64,000 bases of DNA from Streptomyces formicae. GTDB lineage: Bacteria; Actinomycetota; Actinomycetes; Streptomycetales; Streptomycetaceae. Positions within the stretch are counted from its first letter, which is position 1, and each line of letters starts with the position of its first letter. Location: the NCBI RefSeq assembly GCF_002556545.1, contig NZ_CP022685.1, forward strand, positions 4,256,001-4,320,000. The letters are read 5' to 3'. The notes beneath the pieces were generated by a model, which did no database searches, was not told the DNA's origin, and worked only from the letters and a program-made list of their open reading frames with translations. Shown here piece by piece: positions 42,032 to 50,146 of this stretch. Position numbers and translations under genes: made by a program.

Positions 42032-43744
42032 ATGGACCTCCGCAGCGCATCCCGCCGCCTGTCCGCACTGCTGTCCCTCGCCCTCGCCGCGGGCCTGACC
42101 CTCTCCTGTTCCGGCGGCCCCCCGTGGCCCGCCGGCGAGGGCCGGGGCCCGGTCGCGGACGGCAGAGCCACCGTCGCGCAGGGAGAGTTGCGCGGCACCG
42201 TCCACGACGGCACGGCCGTCTTCCGCGGCGTCCCCTACGCCGCGCCGCCGACCGGACAGCGGCGCTGGGCACCGCCCGCCCCCGCGGCGCGCTGGACCGG
42301 CGCCCGCGACGCCACCCGGCACGCTCCGCCGTGCCCGCAGCTCGGCGGGGACGGCAAGCCCGCGCCCGGCACCTCGGAGGACTGCCTGCACCTCAACATC
42401 ACCGCTCCCGCCAGGCCGGGGCCCGTCAAGCCGGTCATGGTGTGGCTGCACGGCGGCGGCTTCAACTCGGGTACCGGCAACGACTACGACCCCACCGGCA
42501 TGGTGCGCGACCGGGACGTGGTCGTGGTCAGCGTCGACTTCCGGATCGGCGTCTTCGGCAACTTCGGCGTGCGCGGCATGAAGGGCGCGGGCACCTTCGG
42601 CGTCCTCGACGAGCAGGCGGCGCTGCGCTGGGTGCGGGCGAACGCCGCCGCCTTCGGTGGCGACCCACGCAACGTCACGGTGTTCGGTGAGTCCGGGGGC
42701 GGCGTGGGGACGTGCGGGCTGCTGACCTCACCGGCGTCCGAGGGTCTCTTCGACAAGGCGATCATGCAGAGCGGTTCGTGCATGCTCGACTGGCCCGACG
42801 GTGGCTTCGGCTTCGGGATCCCGGCCGGATCGTTCTGGCGGCCGCTCGACCGGGTCACGAAGGACAGCACGAAGGCGGCTGCCCGACTGGGCTGCGAGGG
42901 AAGCCCGGAGCGTCTCACCCGCTGTCTGCGCGCCCTCCCGGCCAAGAAGGTGTTCGGCTCGGGGGCGGGGTTCAGCACGGCCGCCACCGGCACTCCCGCG
43001 CTGCCGGAGAACCCCGCCGACGCCCTGCGCGCGGGCCGGTACCTGCGGGTGCCGACGCTGTCGGGGCACACCCGCGACGAGGCCAGGGCGATCGCGGGCG
43101 TGGCCGATCTGCTCGGCGACCCGATCACGGGCCCGCGCTACGAGGAACTCGCGCGCGACGCGTTCGGCGACGGCGCCGACAAAGTCCTCGCCACCTATCC
43201 CGCGAGCAAGTCCGTACCGCCTGCCCTCGCCTGGTCCGCGATGGACTCGGACCGCGTGTTCATCTGCCCGCAGCTGGCGACCACCGCCGCGCTGGCGGCC
43301 CACTCCCCCGTCTATGCCTTCGAGTTCGCCGACCCCGAGGCACCGTCGTACGAGCCGCCCTCCCCCGCGGTGCCGCCGGGCGCCTCCCACGCGTCCGACC
43401 TCAACTACCTCTTCGACCACGCGGGCGGTCAGCCCGCGCGACTGACCGCGAAGCAGCGGGAGTTGAAGAAGTCGATGATCGGCTACTGGACCCGCTTCGC
43501 CCGCACCGGCGACCCGAACGGCCCCGACGCGCCCGCCTGGCGCCCGTGGCACAGGAACGGCACGGGCACCTCCCTGTCCCTGGCCCCCGGCCCGGGCGGC
43601 ATCCACCCGACCGACGCCGCGACGGAGCACCACTGCGACTTCTGGCGCCACGCCGGTCCAGTACGCGGCGGGCCGACCGGTCAACTCCTGCCGCCTGCCA
43701 CCCTTGCGGGCAATAGCGCACCCACGACTTTCGAAGTACTTTGA
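42032..43744 (+). CDS. Carboxylesterase type B lipoprotein
   Basis: This 570-residue exported esterase has a lipoprotein signal with lipobox LTLSC (Cys26), then the family marks: EDCLHLNI near 118, the oxyanion region WLHGGGFNSG, nucleophile FGESGGG with Ser221, a GHTRDEARA segment with the likely acid, and SHASDLNYLF with the catalytic His. The anchored enzyme would hydrolyse esters outside the cell. Its stop (43742-43744) lies inside the antitoxin operator. Confidence 0.9.
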   Translation: MDLRSASRRLSALLSLALAAGLTLSCSGGPPWPAGEGRGPVADGRATVAQGELRGTVHDGTAVFRGVPYAAPPTGQRRWAPPAPAARWTGARDATRHAPPCPQLGGDGKPAPGTSEDCLHLNITAPARPGPVKPVMVWLHGGGFNSGTGNDYDPTGMVRDRDVVVVSVDFRIGVFGNFGVRGMKGAGTFGVLDEQAALRWVRANAAAFGGDPRNVTVFGESGGGVGTCGLLTSPASEGLFDKAIMQSGSCMLDWPDGGFGFGIPAGSFWRPLDRVTKDSTKAAARLGCEGSPERLTRCLRALPAKKVFGSGAGFSTAATGTPALPENPADALRAGRYLRVPTLSGHTRDEARAIAGVADLLGDPITGPRYEELARDAFGDGADKVLATYPASKSVPPALAWSAMDSDRVFICPQLATTAALAAHSPVYAFEFADPEAPSYEPPSPAVPPGASHASDLNYLFDHAGGQPARLTAKQRELKKSMIGYWTRFARTGDPNGPDAPAWRPWHRNGTGTSLSLAPGPGGIHPTDAATEHHCDFWRHAGPVRGGPTGQLLPPATLAGNSAPTTFEVL

Positions 43745-43749
43745 AAGTC
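43726..43749. promoter_or_regulatory. 24-bp near-perfect palindrome, TA operator candidate
   Basis: Arms GACTTTC and GAAAGTC (43726-43732, 43743-43749) surround an AAGTACTT centre; only one symmetric pair mismatches. It covers the esterase stop and ends one base before the antitoxin ATG. Position and size fit autorepression by the Phd-like antitoxin. Confidence 0.75.
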
Positions 43750-44235
43750 ATGAGCTCCCAGAGCGGCACAGCTGCCGTGAACTTCTCCGAGCTGGTGAAC
43801 AAGAACAAGCAGACGCTCGCCCGGCTGAAGGACTCCCCTCGGCTCGTCCTTCACCGAAGGGACGGTGAGGACCTGGTCCTCACCACGGCCGCACGGGCCG
43901 AACAGGACCAGACAGTGGTCTCGGCGGCGACACGCATGCTCGCCGCGATGGCCCGCCGCGAACCCGGCAGCATGGAACTGCTCCTCGACATACTGCCGGA
44001 CGCGTTTCCCTGGGTCCGTTTCCTGCCGGAGGCGGACATCCACGCCTTCGCCGTCGAGCTGGTCGACACGATGCGCGCCGCCGACTCGATCACCAACAGC
44101 GCGGCCGTGGCCCAGCTCCTCACCGCCTGGCAGCACACGGCGGAGATCCACTCCGACCCGGACCTGCTGGCCGCGCTGACCCGCGACCACGACGCGGACT
44201 ACGGCCTGACACCGGACCCCCGGGAAGCGGAGTGA
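43750..44235 (+). CDS. Phd/YefM-type antitoxin with C-terminal extension
   Basis: This 161-residue protein has an N-terminal Phd-like DNA-binding fold (VNFSELVNKNKQTLARLKDS, RLVLHRRDGEDLVLTTAARA, about 8-55). A long C-terminal region (about 60-161) is unlike minimal antitoxins and may form the toxin-neutralising surface. The ATG at 43750 immediately follows the palindrome; an in-frame TTG at 43741 would lie inside it. It overlaps the toxin gene as GTGA. The antitoxin assignment is from N-terminal pattern and context. Confidence 0.75.
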   Translation: MSSQSGTAAVNFSELVNKNKQTLARLKDSPRLVLHRRDGEDLVLTTAARAEQDQTVVSAATRMLAAMARREPGSMELLLDILPDAFPWVRFLPEADIHAFAVELVDTMRAADSITNSAAVAQLLTAWQHTAEIHSDPDLLAALTRDHDADYGLTPDPREAE

Positions 44236-44519
44236 CACCGCGCCGCGGCGACCGGGAAAGCCTGTGCCAACAGGCCCGCGAGAACACCTGCCGCGCCTGG
44301 GTCACGATGCGCACGGATCCCAGACCAGCCACCGAATCACCACGTCACCATCGCCTCAAGGGCACGCTGGCACACGGGACTTACCGGCAGCAGACCTGCG
44401 AACAGTGGCAGATCGAAGTGACGGGCGGCGGACACCTCTGGTACCTCGTCGACACCGCGCGCGACACGTGCTGGATCACGTACGCGGGCACGGCACACCC
44501 CCGAGCCACGGATCGGTGA
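44232..44519 (+). CDS. Small toxin-like protein partner of the Phd-like antitoxin
   Basis: This 95-residue protein has the core HHRLKGTLAHGTYRQQTCEQ followed by WQIEVTGGGHLWYLVDTA and ITYAGTAHPRATD, recalling RelE/ParE-type toxins of actinomycetes (basic strand-turn followed by a W-x-x-EV and a TxHPKxT end). No catalytic residues can be assigned with confidence. Starting at GTG 44232, the first 35 residues are less conserved-looking; a later start is possible. Co-translated with the antitoxin. Confidence 0.65.
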   Translation: MTPRRGDRESLCQQARENTCRAWVTMRTDPRPATESPRHHRLKGTLAHGTYRQQTCEQWQIEVTGGGHLWYLVDTARDTCWITYAGTAHPRATDR

Positions 44520-44687
44520 ACGGGTCACCGTGAAGCGACATGGGGGAGAACCGAGTCTCCTCGCCCTCCACCGGATCAGACGCCGCCGACCCCGGCCGGG
44601 CCGTCTCCGCAGCAAGCACACTTTGGTCACCTGCCCCTAGCCGGAAGGCGGACGCCCGCCCGCCACCCGTCTCCCTACCGTCCAGGC

Positions 44688-45956
44688 ATGACGGTCGACA
44701 CCACGAAAACAGCGCCCCCGGCACCGCACGACCCCCACCCCGCGGGCGTCGCCGCGACGGAGCGGGCCCTGGCCCCCGACCTCGCCCGAGGGCTGATGCT
44801 CCTGCTCATCGTGCTGTCCAACACCGGCTTCCACCTCTGGAAGGCGGAGCACGGGCCGTCCGGGTGGCAGCCCGTGGACGGCGGGTGGGTCGATCACGCC
44901 GTTCAGTTCACGATGATCACCACGCTCGACATGCGGGTGTACCCCCTCTTCGCGTTCCTCTTCGGGTACGGAATGACGCAGCTCTTCCTGCGGCAGACCG
45001 CGAAGGGCACCTCCGAGCGCGGCGCGGTCGCCATCCTCCGGCGGCGGAGCCTCTGCCTGATCGTCATCGGGCTCGCGCACGCCACCCTGCTCATGGCGGG
45101 CGACATCGTCGGCTACTACGGGCTGCTGAGCCTCGCCCTCGGCTGGCTCTTCCTGCGCCGCAGCGATCGCGCGCTGAAGTGGTGGATAGGGATCGGCGCC
45201 GCGCTACTGCTGTTCGGGGCCCTCGAACCCGTCGTATCCGCCCTGCTGAACGGCGAGTTGGGGACCCTCGGCGACGCCGGGGCCGAGCCCGGCGCGGACG
45301 CCTACGGGGCGGACGACCCGAGCTGGCTCGGCGCGGCGGGCACCCGTCTGGAAAGCGGCCTCTTCGTCACCTTCGTCGCCGCGCCGCTCTCCCTCGTCGG
45401 CGGCGGTTTCACCGTCTTCCTGCTCGGGTTCTGGGCCGCGCGCCGCCGGATCCTGGAGGAGCCGGGGCGCCACCTGCCCCTCCTGCGCCGCACCGCCGTC
45501 ATCGGCATCGCGATCGGCTGGCTCGGCGCACTGCCCGCGGCGCTCGCACACGTCGGCGTACTCGACGTGCCGGACGACGCGCAGAGCGAGGCGGGCGCCC
45601 TGGGGCTGCTGCGCGACATCACGGGGAACGCGGCCGGGCTCGGCTACGTCGCCGCGATCGCGCTGTTCACGCACTGGTGGACGCGGGGACGGAACCGCCG
45701 GGGAGCGCGGGCCGTCACCGCGCTCTCCGCCGTCGGCAAGCGCTCCCTGTCCTGCTACCTCACGCACTCCCTCCTCTTCGCCCCGCTCCTCGCCGCCTGG
45801 GGCCTCGGCCTCGGCGCGCACCTGACCAGCGCGACGATGGCGCTCGTCGCGGTCGGGGTGTGGCTGGTGACGGTGGCGGGGGCGTACGCGATGGAGCGGG
45901 CGGGGCGGCGGGGGCCTGTGGAGACGGTGCTGCGGCGCCTGATGTACCGGGGGTGA
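44688..45956 (+). CDS. DUF418 (YeiB-like) membrane protein
   Basis: This 422-residue polytopic protein has about ten membrane segments. It has the family start APDLARGLMLLLIVLSNTGF, an internal VYPLFAFLFGYGMTQLFLRQ, and the C-terminal DUF418 block GKRSLSCYLTHSLLFAPLLA ... GPVETVLRRLMY. DUF418 proteins are of unknown function, possibly transporters or acyltransferase-like. The gene is alone, and 168 bp upstream hold only a GC-rich spacer. Confidence 0.9.
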   Translation: MTVDTTKTAPPAPHDPHPAGVAATERALAPDLARGLMLLLIVLSNTGFHLWKAEHGPSGWQPVDGGWVDHAVQFTMITTLDMRVYPLFAFLFGYGMTQLFLRQTAKGTSERGAVAILRRRSLCLIVIGLAHATLLMAGDIVGYYGLLSLALGWLFLRRSDRALKWWIGIGAALLLFGALEPVVSALLNGELGTLGDAGAEPGADAYGADDPSWLGAAGTRLESGLFVTFVAAPLSLVGGGFTVFLLGFWAARRRILEEPGRHLPLLRRTAVIGIAIGWLGALPAALAHVGVLDVPDDAQSEAGALGLLRDITGNAAGLGYVAAIALFTHWWTRGRNRRGARAVTALSAVGKRSLSCYLTHSLLFAPLLAAWGLGLGAHLTSATMALVAVGVWLVTVAGAYAMERAGRRGPVETVLRRLMYRG

Positions 45957-45982
45957 TCCGCCCGGCTACTCGTGAGCCCGTC

Positions 45983-46489
45983 TCACGCCGCCCGCGTCAG
46001 CCGGTTCGCCAGTGTCGACATCGTGTAGGTGCCGATGCCGAGGACGACTTCGAGGGCGTTGCGCTCGGTGTAGCCGTGCGCGAGGAACGCCTTCAGGTCG
46101 TCGTCGCCGACGCCGCCCGCGGTCGCGAGGACGGTGAGCGTGAACTGACGTATGCCTTCGAGGAGTTCGTCGTCGAGAGGGCGCTGCTCCCGTAGCGCCT
46201 CGACGAGTTCGGCCCCCGCGCCCAGCTTGCGCAGCTTGCCCGTGTGCATGGCCACGCAGATGTGGCAGTCGTTGCGGACGGCGACCGTCATGATGACGAC
46301 CTCGCGGGCGACGGGATCAAGCGTCGTGCGTTCGAAGGACGCGCTCAACTCCAGGAATCCGTTGAGGAGTTCGGGCGACTCGGCGAGCCGCGCCACGGCG
46401 TCCGGCACCTTGCCGAAAGCGGCGGCGGTGCGCTCCATGGCCTGGCGCGAGGCGGGCGGCGCGGAGTCCAGTGTGTGCTCGGCAAACAT
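45983..46489 (-). CDS. AhpD-like carboxymuconolactone decarboxylase family protein
   Basis: This 168-residue all-helical protein has the AhpD redox signature NDCHICVAMHTGKLRKLG with Cys75, Cys78 and His82. It probably acts as a peroxidase-type or thiol-reductase protein. AAGGGGT lies 7 bases before ATG 46489. It is divergent from a MarR gene with an inverted repeat over the MarR start, so redox-responsive control is plausible. Confidence 0.88.
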   Translation of the reverse strand: MFAEHTLDSAPPASRQAMERTAAAFGKVPDAVARLAESPELLNGFLELSASFERTTLDPVAREVVIMTVAVRNDCHICVAMHTGKLRKLGAGAELVEALREQRPLDDELLEGIRQFTLTVLATAGGVGDDDLKAFLAHGYTERNALEVVLGIGTYTMSTLANRLTRAA

Positions 46490-46527
46490 TCGCGTACCCC
46501 TTGATGACTTGACGCCCTCTAGAATGG

Positions 46528-46564
46528 ACAACATGGTTGACGATAAAAAGGTAAACCAGGTTGT
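46528..46564. promoter_or_regulatory. Inverted repeat over the MarR start codon
   Basis: ACAACATGGTT (46528-46538) faces AACCAGGTTGT (46554-46564), 10 of 11 symmetric, with 15 bases between. Being at the 5' end of the MarR gene, it fits autorepression and control of the divergent AhpD-like gene. Confidence 0.5.
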
Positions 46565-47060
46565 CGAAGACGGCAAGGGGCACGACCCCGAAGGGACCGA
46601 AGGGAAGGGATACGAGCTGCCCCTGCTCCTCTTCGCGGGCTTCCGCACCCTCATCGACCGCCTGCACGCCGAACTCGCCCGCCAGGGCCACCCCGACGCC
46701 TGCCCCGCCCACGGCTTCGCCATGCAGGCCATCGGCGTCCACGGCGCCACCGCCAGCGAGATCGGCCGCCGCCTCGGCGTCTCCAAGCAGGCCGCGGGCA
46801 AGACCGTCGACCGGCTCATCGCCCTCGGCTACGCGGCCCGCACCGAGGACCCGGACGACGCCCGCCGCAAACTCGTCCGCCTCACCCCGCACGGCTTCGA
46901 CGCGCTGCGCAGGTCGGCGGTGATCTTCGATGAGCTGCGGGCGGAGTGGGCGGCTTCCCTGGGCGCCCGCCGCCTCCGGTCCCTGGAATCCGACCTGCGC
47001 GCCGTCGTGCCGACGGAGGCGTTCCGGCTCGACGCGGCGGGGTGGATGAGCGGCTCGTGA
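46533..47060 (+). CDS. MarR-family regulator
   Basis: This 175-residue regulator has a winged-helix core (ELARQGHPDACPAHGFAMQA, ATASEIGRRLGVSKQAAGKT, VDRLIALGYAARTEDPDDAR) at about 40-125. ATG 46533 and in-frame ATG 46524 are both possible; no RBS decides between them. A single Cys (about residue 53) might sense thiol stress, consistent with the divergent AhpD-like gene. Confidence 0.88.
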   Translation: MVDDKKVNQVVEDGKGHDPEGTEGKGYELPLLLFAGFRTLIDRLHAELARQGHPDACPAHGFAMQAIGVHGATASEIGRRLGVSKQAAGKTVDRLIALGYAARTEDPDDARRKLVRLTPHGFDALRRSAVIFDELRAEWAASLGARRLRSLESDLRAVVPTEAFRLDAAGWMSGS

Positions 47061-47140
47061 GGGACGTGACCTCGGCTCCGTGCGTATCGTTGCACTGCGC
47101 GGCCGTGCTCGACCGAGGGCGGCCGGGGAGGAGCGCCACG

Positions 47141-47731
47141 ATGACCGTCGTAGAGACCGACAGGATCGAGATGGCCGAGATCAGCGACAAGCGCACCTTG
47201 GACAGCATGTTCGAGTGGCTTGAGAGGATGCCCAACCCCGAGGGAATCAAGACCGAGATCGTCGGGGGGCACATCTTCATGTCGCCGCAGCGGGACACCC
47301 ACTGGGAAATCACCCTGGACATCATCGAGCAGTTGCGCACCAAGTATCCGCGCAAGCGCCTGAAGTCCGACGTCCGCATCGACTACCCGGGGTACCTCAA
47401 CGGCTTCGCCACCGACGTGACGCTCCTGACCGAAGACGCCACCAAGAACGAGAAGGGCCAGTGGCAGTACCCGGACGTCCAGTTCGTGGCTGAAGTGATC
47501 TCCAAGAGCACGGGGATGAACGACTACGGCCCGAAGAAGACCGCGTATGCCGAAGCCAGAGTTCCCGTCTACCTCATCGTCGACCCGTACCAAGGCCGGT
47601 GCCTCCTCTACACCGACCCCAAGGACGGCGAGTACGACACCGACCGGAAGTTCGTCTTCGGCGACACGGTGGACCTCACCCACACCACCGTCGGCCTCAC
47701 CCTCAAGACCGACGAATTCCCCCGCGACTGA
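47141..47731 (+). CDS. Uma2-family (PD-(D/E)XK-like) nuclease
   Basis: This 196-residue protein has the Uma2 pattern: EIVGGHIFMSP, FATDVTLLTED with the first acidic residue, VQFVAEVISKSTGMNDYGPK with the E-x-K element, and VPVYLIVDPYQGRCLLYT. The family is abundant in actinomycetes and cyanobacteria and has an endonuclease fold without a known substrate. RBS GGGGAGGAG precedes ATG 47141. No toxin/antitoxin partner is adjacent. Confidence 0.87.
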   Translation: MTVVETDRIEMAEISDKRTLDSMFEWLERMPNPEGIKTEIVGGHIFMSPQRDTHWEITLDIIEQLRTKYPRKRLKSDVRIDYPGYLNGFATDVTLLTEDATKNEKGQWQYPDVQFVAEVISKSTGMNDYGPKKTAYAEARVPVYLIVDPYQGRCLLYTDPKDGEYDTDRKFVFGDTVDLTHTTVGLTLKTDEFPRD

Positions 47732-47801
47732 CCCGGGCCGACCCAACGGTCACCTCAACTCCCTTGCCTAGAGCCCACTCCACCCCCTTGTCTTGATCCC
47801 C

Positions 47802-48794
47802 ATGAAGTACACGCAGCTGGGACGCACAGGGCTCAAGGTCAGCCGACTCACGCTCGGCACCATGAACTTCGGGCCGCTCACCGACGAACCCGAGAGCCAC
47901 ACGCTCATGGACTCCGCGCTCGACGCGGGCGTCAACTACTTCGACACCGCCAACGTCTATGGACAGAGCGCGGGCAAGGGCCGCACCGAGCAGATCATCG
48001 GCACCTGGTTCGCGCAGGGCGGCGAGCGGCGCGACAAGGTCGTGCTCGCCACCAAGGTGTACGGGAACATGGCCGCCGAAGGGGAGACGGTCTGGCCCAA
48101 CCACGACCGGCTCTCCGCGGTGAGCATCCGCCGGGCCGTGGAGGCATCGCTCAAGCGGCTGCAGACCGACTACATCGACATCTACCAGTTCCACCACATC
48201 GACCGGAACACCCCGTTCGACGAGATCTGGCAGGCCGTCGACGTCCTCGTGCAGCAGGGGAAGATCCTTTACGCGGGGTCGTCCAACTTCCCCGGCTACA
48301 AGATCGCGCAGGCCAACGAGAAGGCACGGCAGCGCGGCAGCTACGGCCTGGTCAGCGAGCAGTGCCTGTACAACCTCGCCGCGCGCGACGCCGAGATGGA
48401 GGTCATCCCGGCCGCAGAGGAGTACGGCCTCGGCGTCATCCCCTGGTCGCCGCTGCACGGCGGGCTGCTCGGGGGCGTGCTCAAGAAGCGGGGCGAGGGC
48501 GCCCGCCGCACCGGTGGCCGCGCCGCGGCCGAGCTCGCCAAGCCGGAGGTCCACGCGCAGATCACGGCGTACGAGAAGCTGCTCGACGAGCACGGTCTCG
48601 AGCCCGGCGAGGTCGCGCTCGCCTGGCTGCTCACGCGGCCCGGCGTCACCGCGCCGATCGTCGGCCCCCGCACCGCGGACCAGCTGGCCTCCGCGCTGCG
48701 CGCCGTCGATCTGGAGCTCTCCGCCGAGCTGCTCGACTCGCTGGACGAGATCTTCCCGGGGCCCGGCCCCTCGCCGGAGTCCTTCGCCTGGTAG
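47802..48794 (+). CDS. Aldo/keto reductase
   Basis: This 330-residue NADPH-type AKR has the catalytic Tyr in DTANVYGQ (about 52-58), Lys in LATKVYG (about 85), the His in YQFHHIDRN, and IPWSPLHGGLLGG in the cofactor-binding part. It would reduce carbonyls of small molecules. ATG 47802 is chosen over an in-frame TTG at 47793. It is monocistronic. Confidence 0.93.
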   Translation: MKYTQLGRTGLKVSRLTLGTMNFGPLTDEPESHTLMDSALDAGVNYFDTANVYGQSAGKGRTEQIIGTWFAQGGERRDKVVLATKVYGNMAAEGETVWPNHDRLSAVSIRRAVEASLKRLQTDYIDIYQFHHIDRNTPFDEIWQAVDVLVQQGKILYAGSSNFPGYKIAQANEKARQRGSYGLVSEQCLYNLAARDAEMEVIPAAEEYGLGVIPWSPLHGGLLGGVLKKRGEGARRTGGRAAAELAKPEVHAQITAYEKLLDEHGLEPGEVALAWLLTRPGVTAPIVGPRTADQLASALRAVDLELSAELLDSLDEIFPGPGPSPESFAW

Positions 48795-48846
48795 CCCCAC
48801 CGCCCGGCAGGGCGGGCAAGGGGCGCACGGTGGCGGCCCGCGTCGG

Positions 48847-48936
48847 CTAACCGCCGAACGCGGCCGCCACCGCCACCACGACGAACATCAGCACGAGCAC
48901 ACCGGCCATGACCTGGTTCCTGGTTTTCGGGTCCAC
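48847..48936 (-). CDS. 29-residue hydrophobic membrane peptide
   Basis: GTG 48936 opens a 29-codon ORF encoding MDPKTRNQVMAGVLVLMF then VVVAVAAAFGG, a charged head and one membrane helix. It starts 11 bp after the stop of the RNA-ligase-like gene on the same strand, so it is likely in the same transcript. No RBS is evident. It is below usual gene-finder limits. Confidence 0.5.
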   Translation of the reverse strand: MDPKTRNQVMAGVLVLMFVVVAVAAAFGG

Positions 48937-48946
48937 ACCATCGAGG

Positions 48947-49537
48947 TTAACCGGCCGCTCCGATTCCCCCGGCGGCGCCTCCCAGTGGCCACCGCCCGAC
49001 CACCTCGTAGCGCGGCCGCTCCCCGGGCACCCCGCTCACGGGCAGATTGCTGCGTACGAGAGTCAGCTCGGCCACCGTCCAGGCCGTGCCGTCGAAGGGG
49101 GCGAGCGCGTCGACGTACGGCGTGAGGTCCGTCTCCCCCTTGGCGCGCGCCAGCGTGAGGTGCGGGCGATAGCGCCGGTGCTCCTCCATCACGAGGCCCG
49201 CCTTGCGCGCCGCCGCGTCCGCCCGCGCGGCGAGCAGGCGCAGCGCGGCCACGTCGCCCGCGGCGCCCGCCCACAGGGCCCGCTCCCCGAAGTGTCCGCC
49301 CCCGCGCAGCGCGAGCGGAAAGGGAGGTGTGCGGTGTGCGGCCCGCTCCAGGCGCGCGGTGAGGTCCGGCAGCGTGCTGTCCGGCACCTCTCCCAGGAAG
49401 GCGAGCGTGAAGTGCCAGCCCGCCCGGCCGGTCCAGCGCAGCCGGTCGGCGCCGGGCAGCTCCTTCAGCTTGTCGGCGGCGAGAGCCAGTTCGGAGGTCG
49501 CGGAGTCCGGCGGCAGGACCGCGGCGAAGAGTCTCAT
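48947..49537 (-). CDS. thpR: RNA 2',3'-cyclic phosphodiesterase (2'-5' RNA ligase, ThpR-like)
   Basis: This 196-residue 2H phosphoesterase has two HxT-type motifs: WHFTLAFLGEVP near residue 40 and HLTLARAKGETD near 125. The family opens 2',3'-cyclic phosphates on RNA or tRNA fragments. The start MRLFAAVLPPDSA is standard. A 29-residue hydrophobic peptide gene follows it. Confidence 0.9.
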   Translation of the reverse strand: MRLFAAVLPPDSATSELALAADKLKELPGADRLRWTGRAGWHFTLAFLGEVPDSTLPDLTARLERAAHRTPPFPLALRGGGHFGERALWAGAAGDVAALRLLAARADAAARKAGLVMEEHRRYRPHLTLARAKGETDLTPYVDALAPFDGTAWTVAELTLVRSNLPVSGVPGERPRYEVVGRWPLGGAAGGIGAAG

Positions 49538-49584
49538 GGGGTGACGTTAGGGCCTGCCCGGCGGCCAGGCCCTAGCCTCCCCCC

Positions 49585-50115
49585 ATGAGTGACATGGAAC
49601 CCATCAGGATCAGGAAGGGCGGGGCCGACGACATCCCCGCGGTCATCGCTCTCTTCGACGGCGCCGTGGAGTGGCTCGTCGCCCGGGGCCGCACCGGGCA
49701 GTGGGGCACCAAGCCCTGGTCCACCAACCCGAACGCGGTCGCGATGGTCGAGAAGTACGTGACGACGGGAGACCCCTGGATGGCCGAGATAGGAGGCACC
49801 GTGGTGGGCACGCTCACGCTGACCGACGGTCCCGGCGGCGACATCATCCCGGCGGCCGATGAGCCCGAGCGGTACATCCACCTGCTCGCCGCCGACCACG
49901 GCCGGTACGCGGGCCGGGGCGTGGGCCGCGCGCTCCTCGCCCACGCGGTGGAGGAGACCCGCGCGCAGGGCGTCTCCCTGCTGCGGGTCGACTGCTACCG
50001 GGGCGAGGACCGGGCGCTCGTCGCGTACTACGAGAGCAACGGCTTCACCGCGACCGAGCCCTTCACAGGCCCGGACGGCAGCTGGCCGGGCCAGGTGCTC
50101 GCACAGCGCGTCTGA
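49585..50115 (+). CDS. GNAT-family N-acetyltransferase
   Basis: This 176-residue acetyltransferase has motif A-like IHLLAADHGRYAGRGVGRALL, where the R/Q-x-x-G-x-G/A acetyl-CoA loop is RYAGRGVG, and motif B VDCYRGEDRALVAYYESNGF. The acceptor is unknown. It is divergent from the RNA phosphodiesterase gene and convergent with the MFS gene. Confidence 0.9.
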   Translation: MSDMEPIRIRKGGADDIPAVIALFDGAVEWLVARGRTGQWGTKPWSTNPNAVAMVEKYVTTGDPWMAEIGGTVVGTLTLTDGPGGDIIPAADEPERYIHLLAADHGRYAGRGVGRALLAHAVEETRAQGVSLLRVDCYRGEDRALVAYYESNGFTATEPFTGPDGSWPGQVLAQRV

Positions 50116-50146
50116 CCGGACCACGCCCCCGGGCCCCGGGGCGCCC

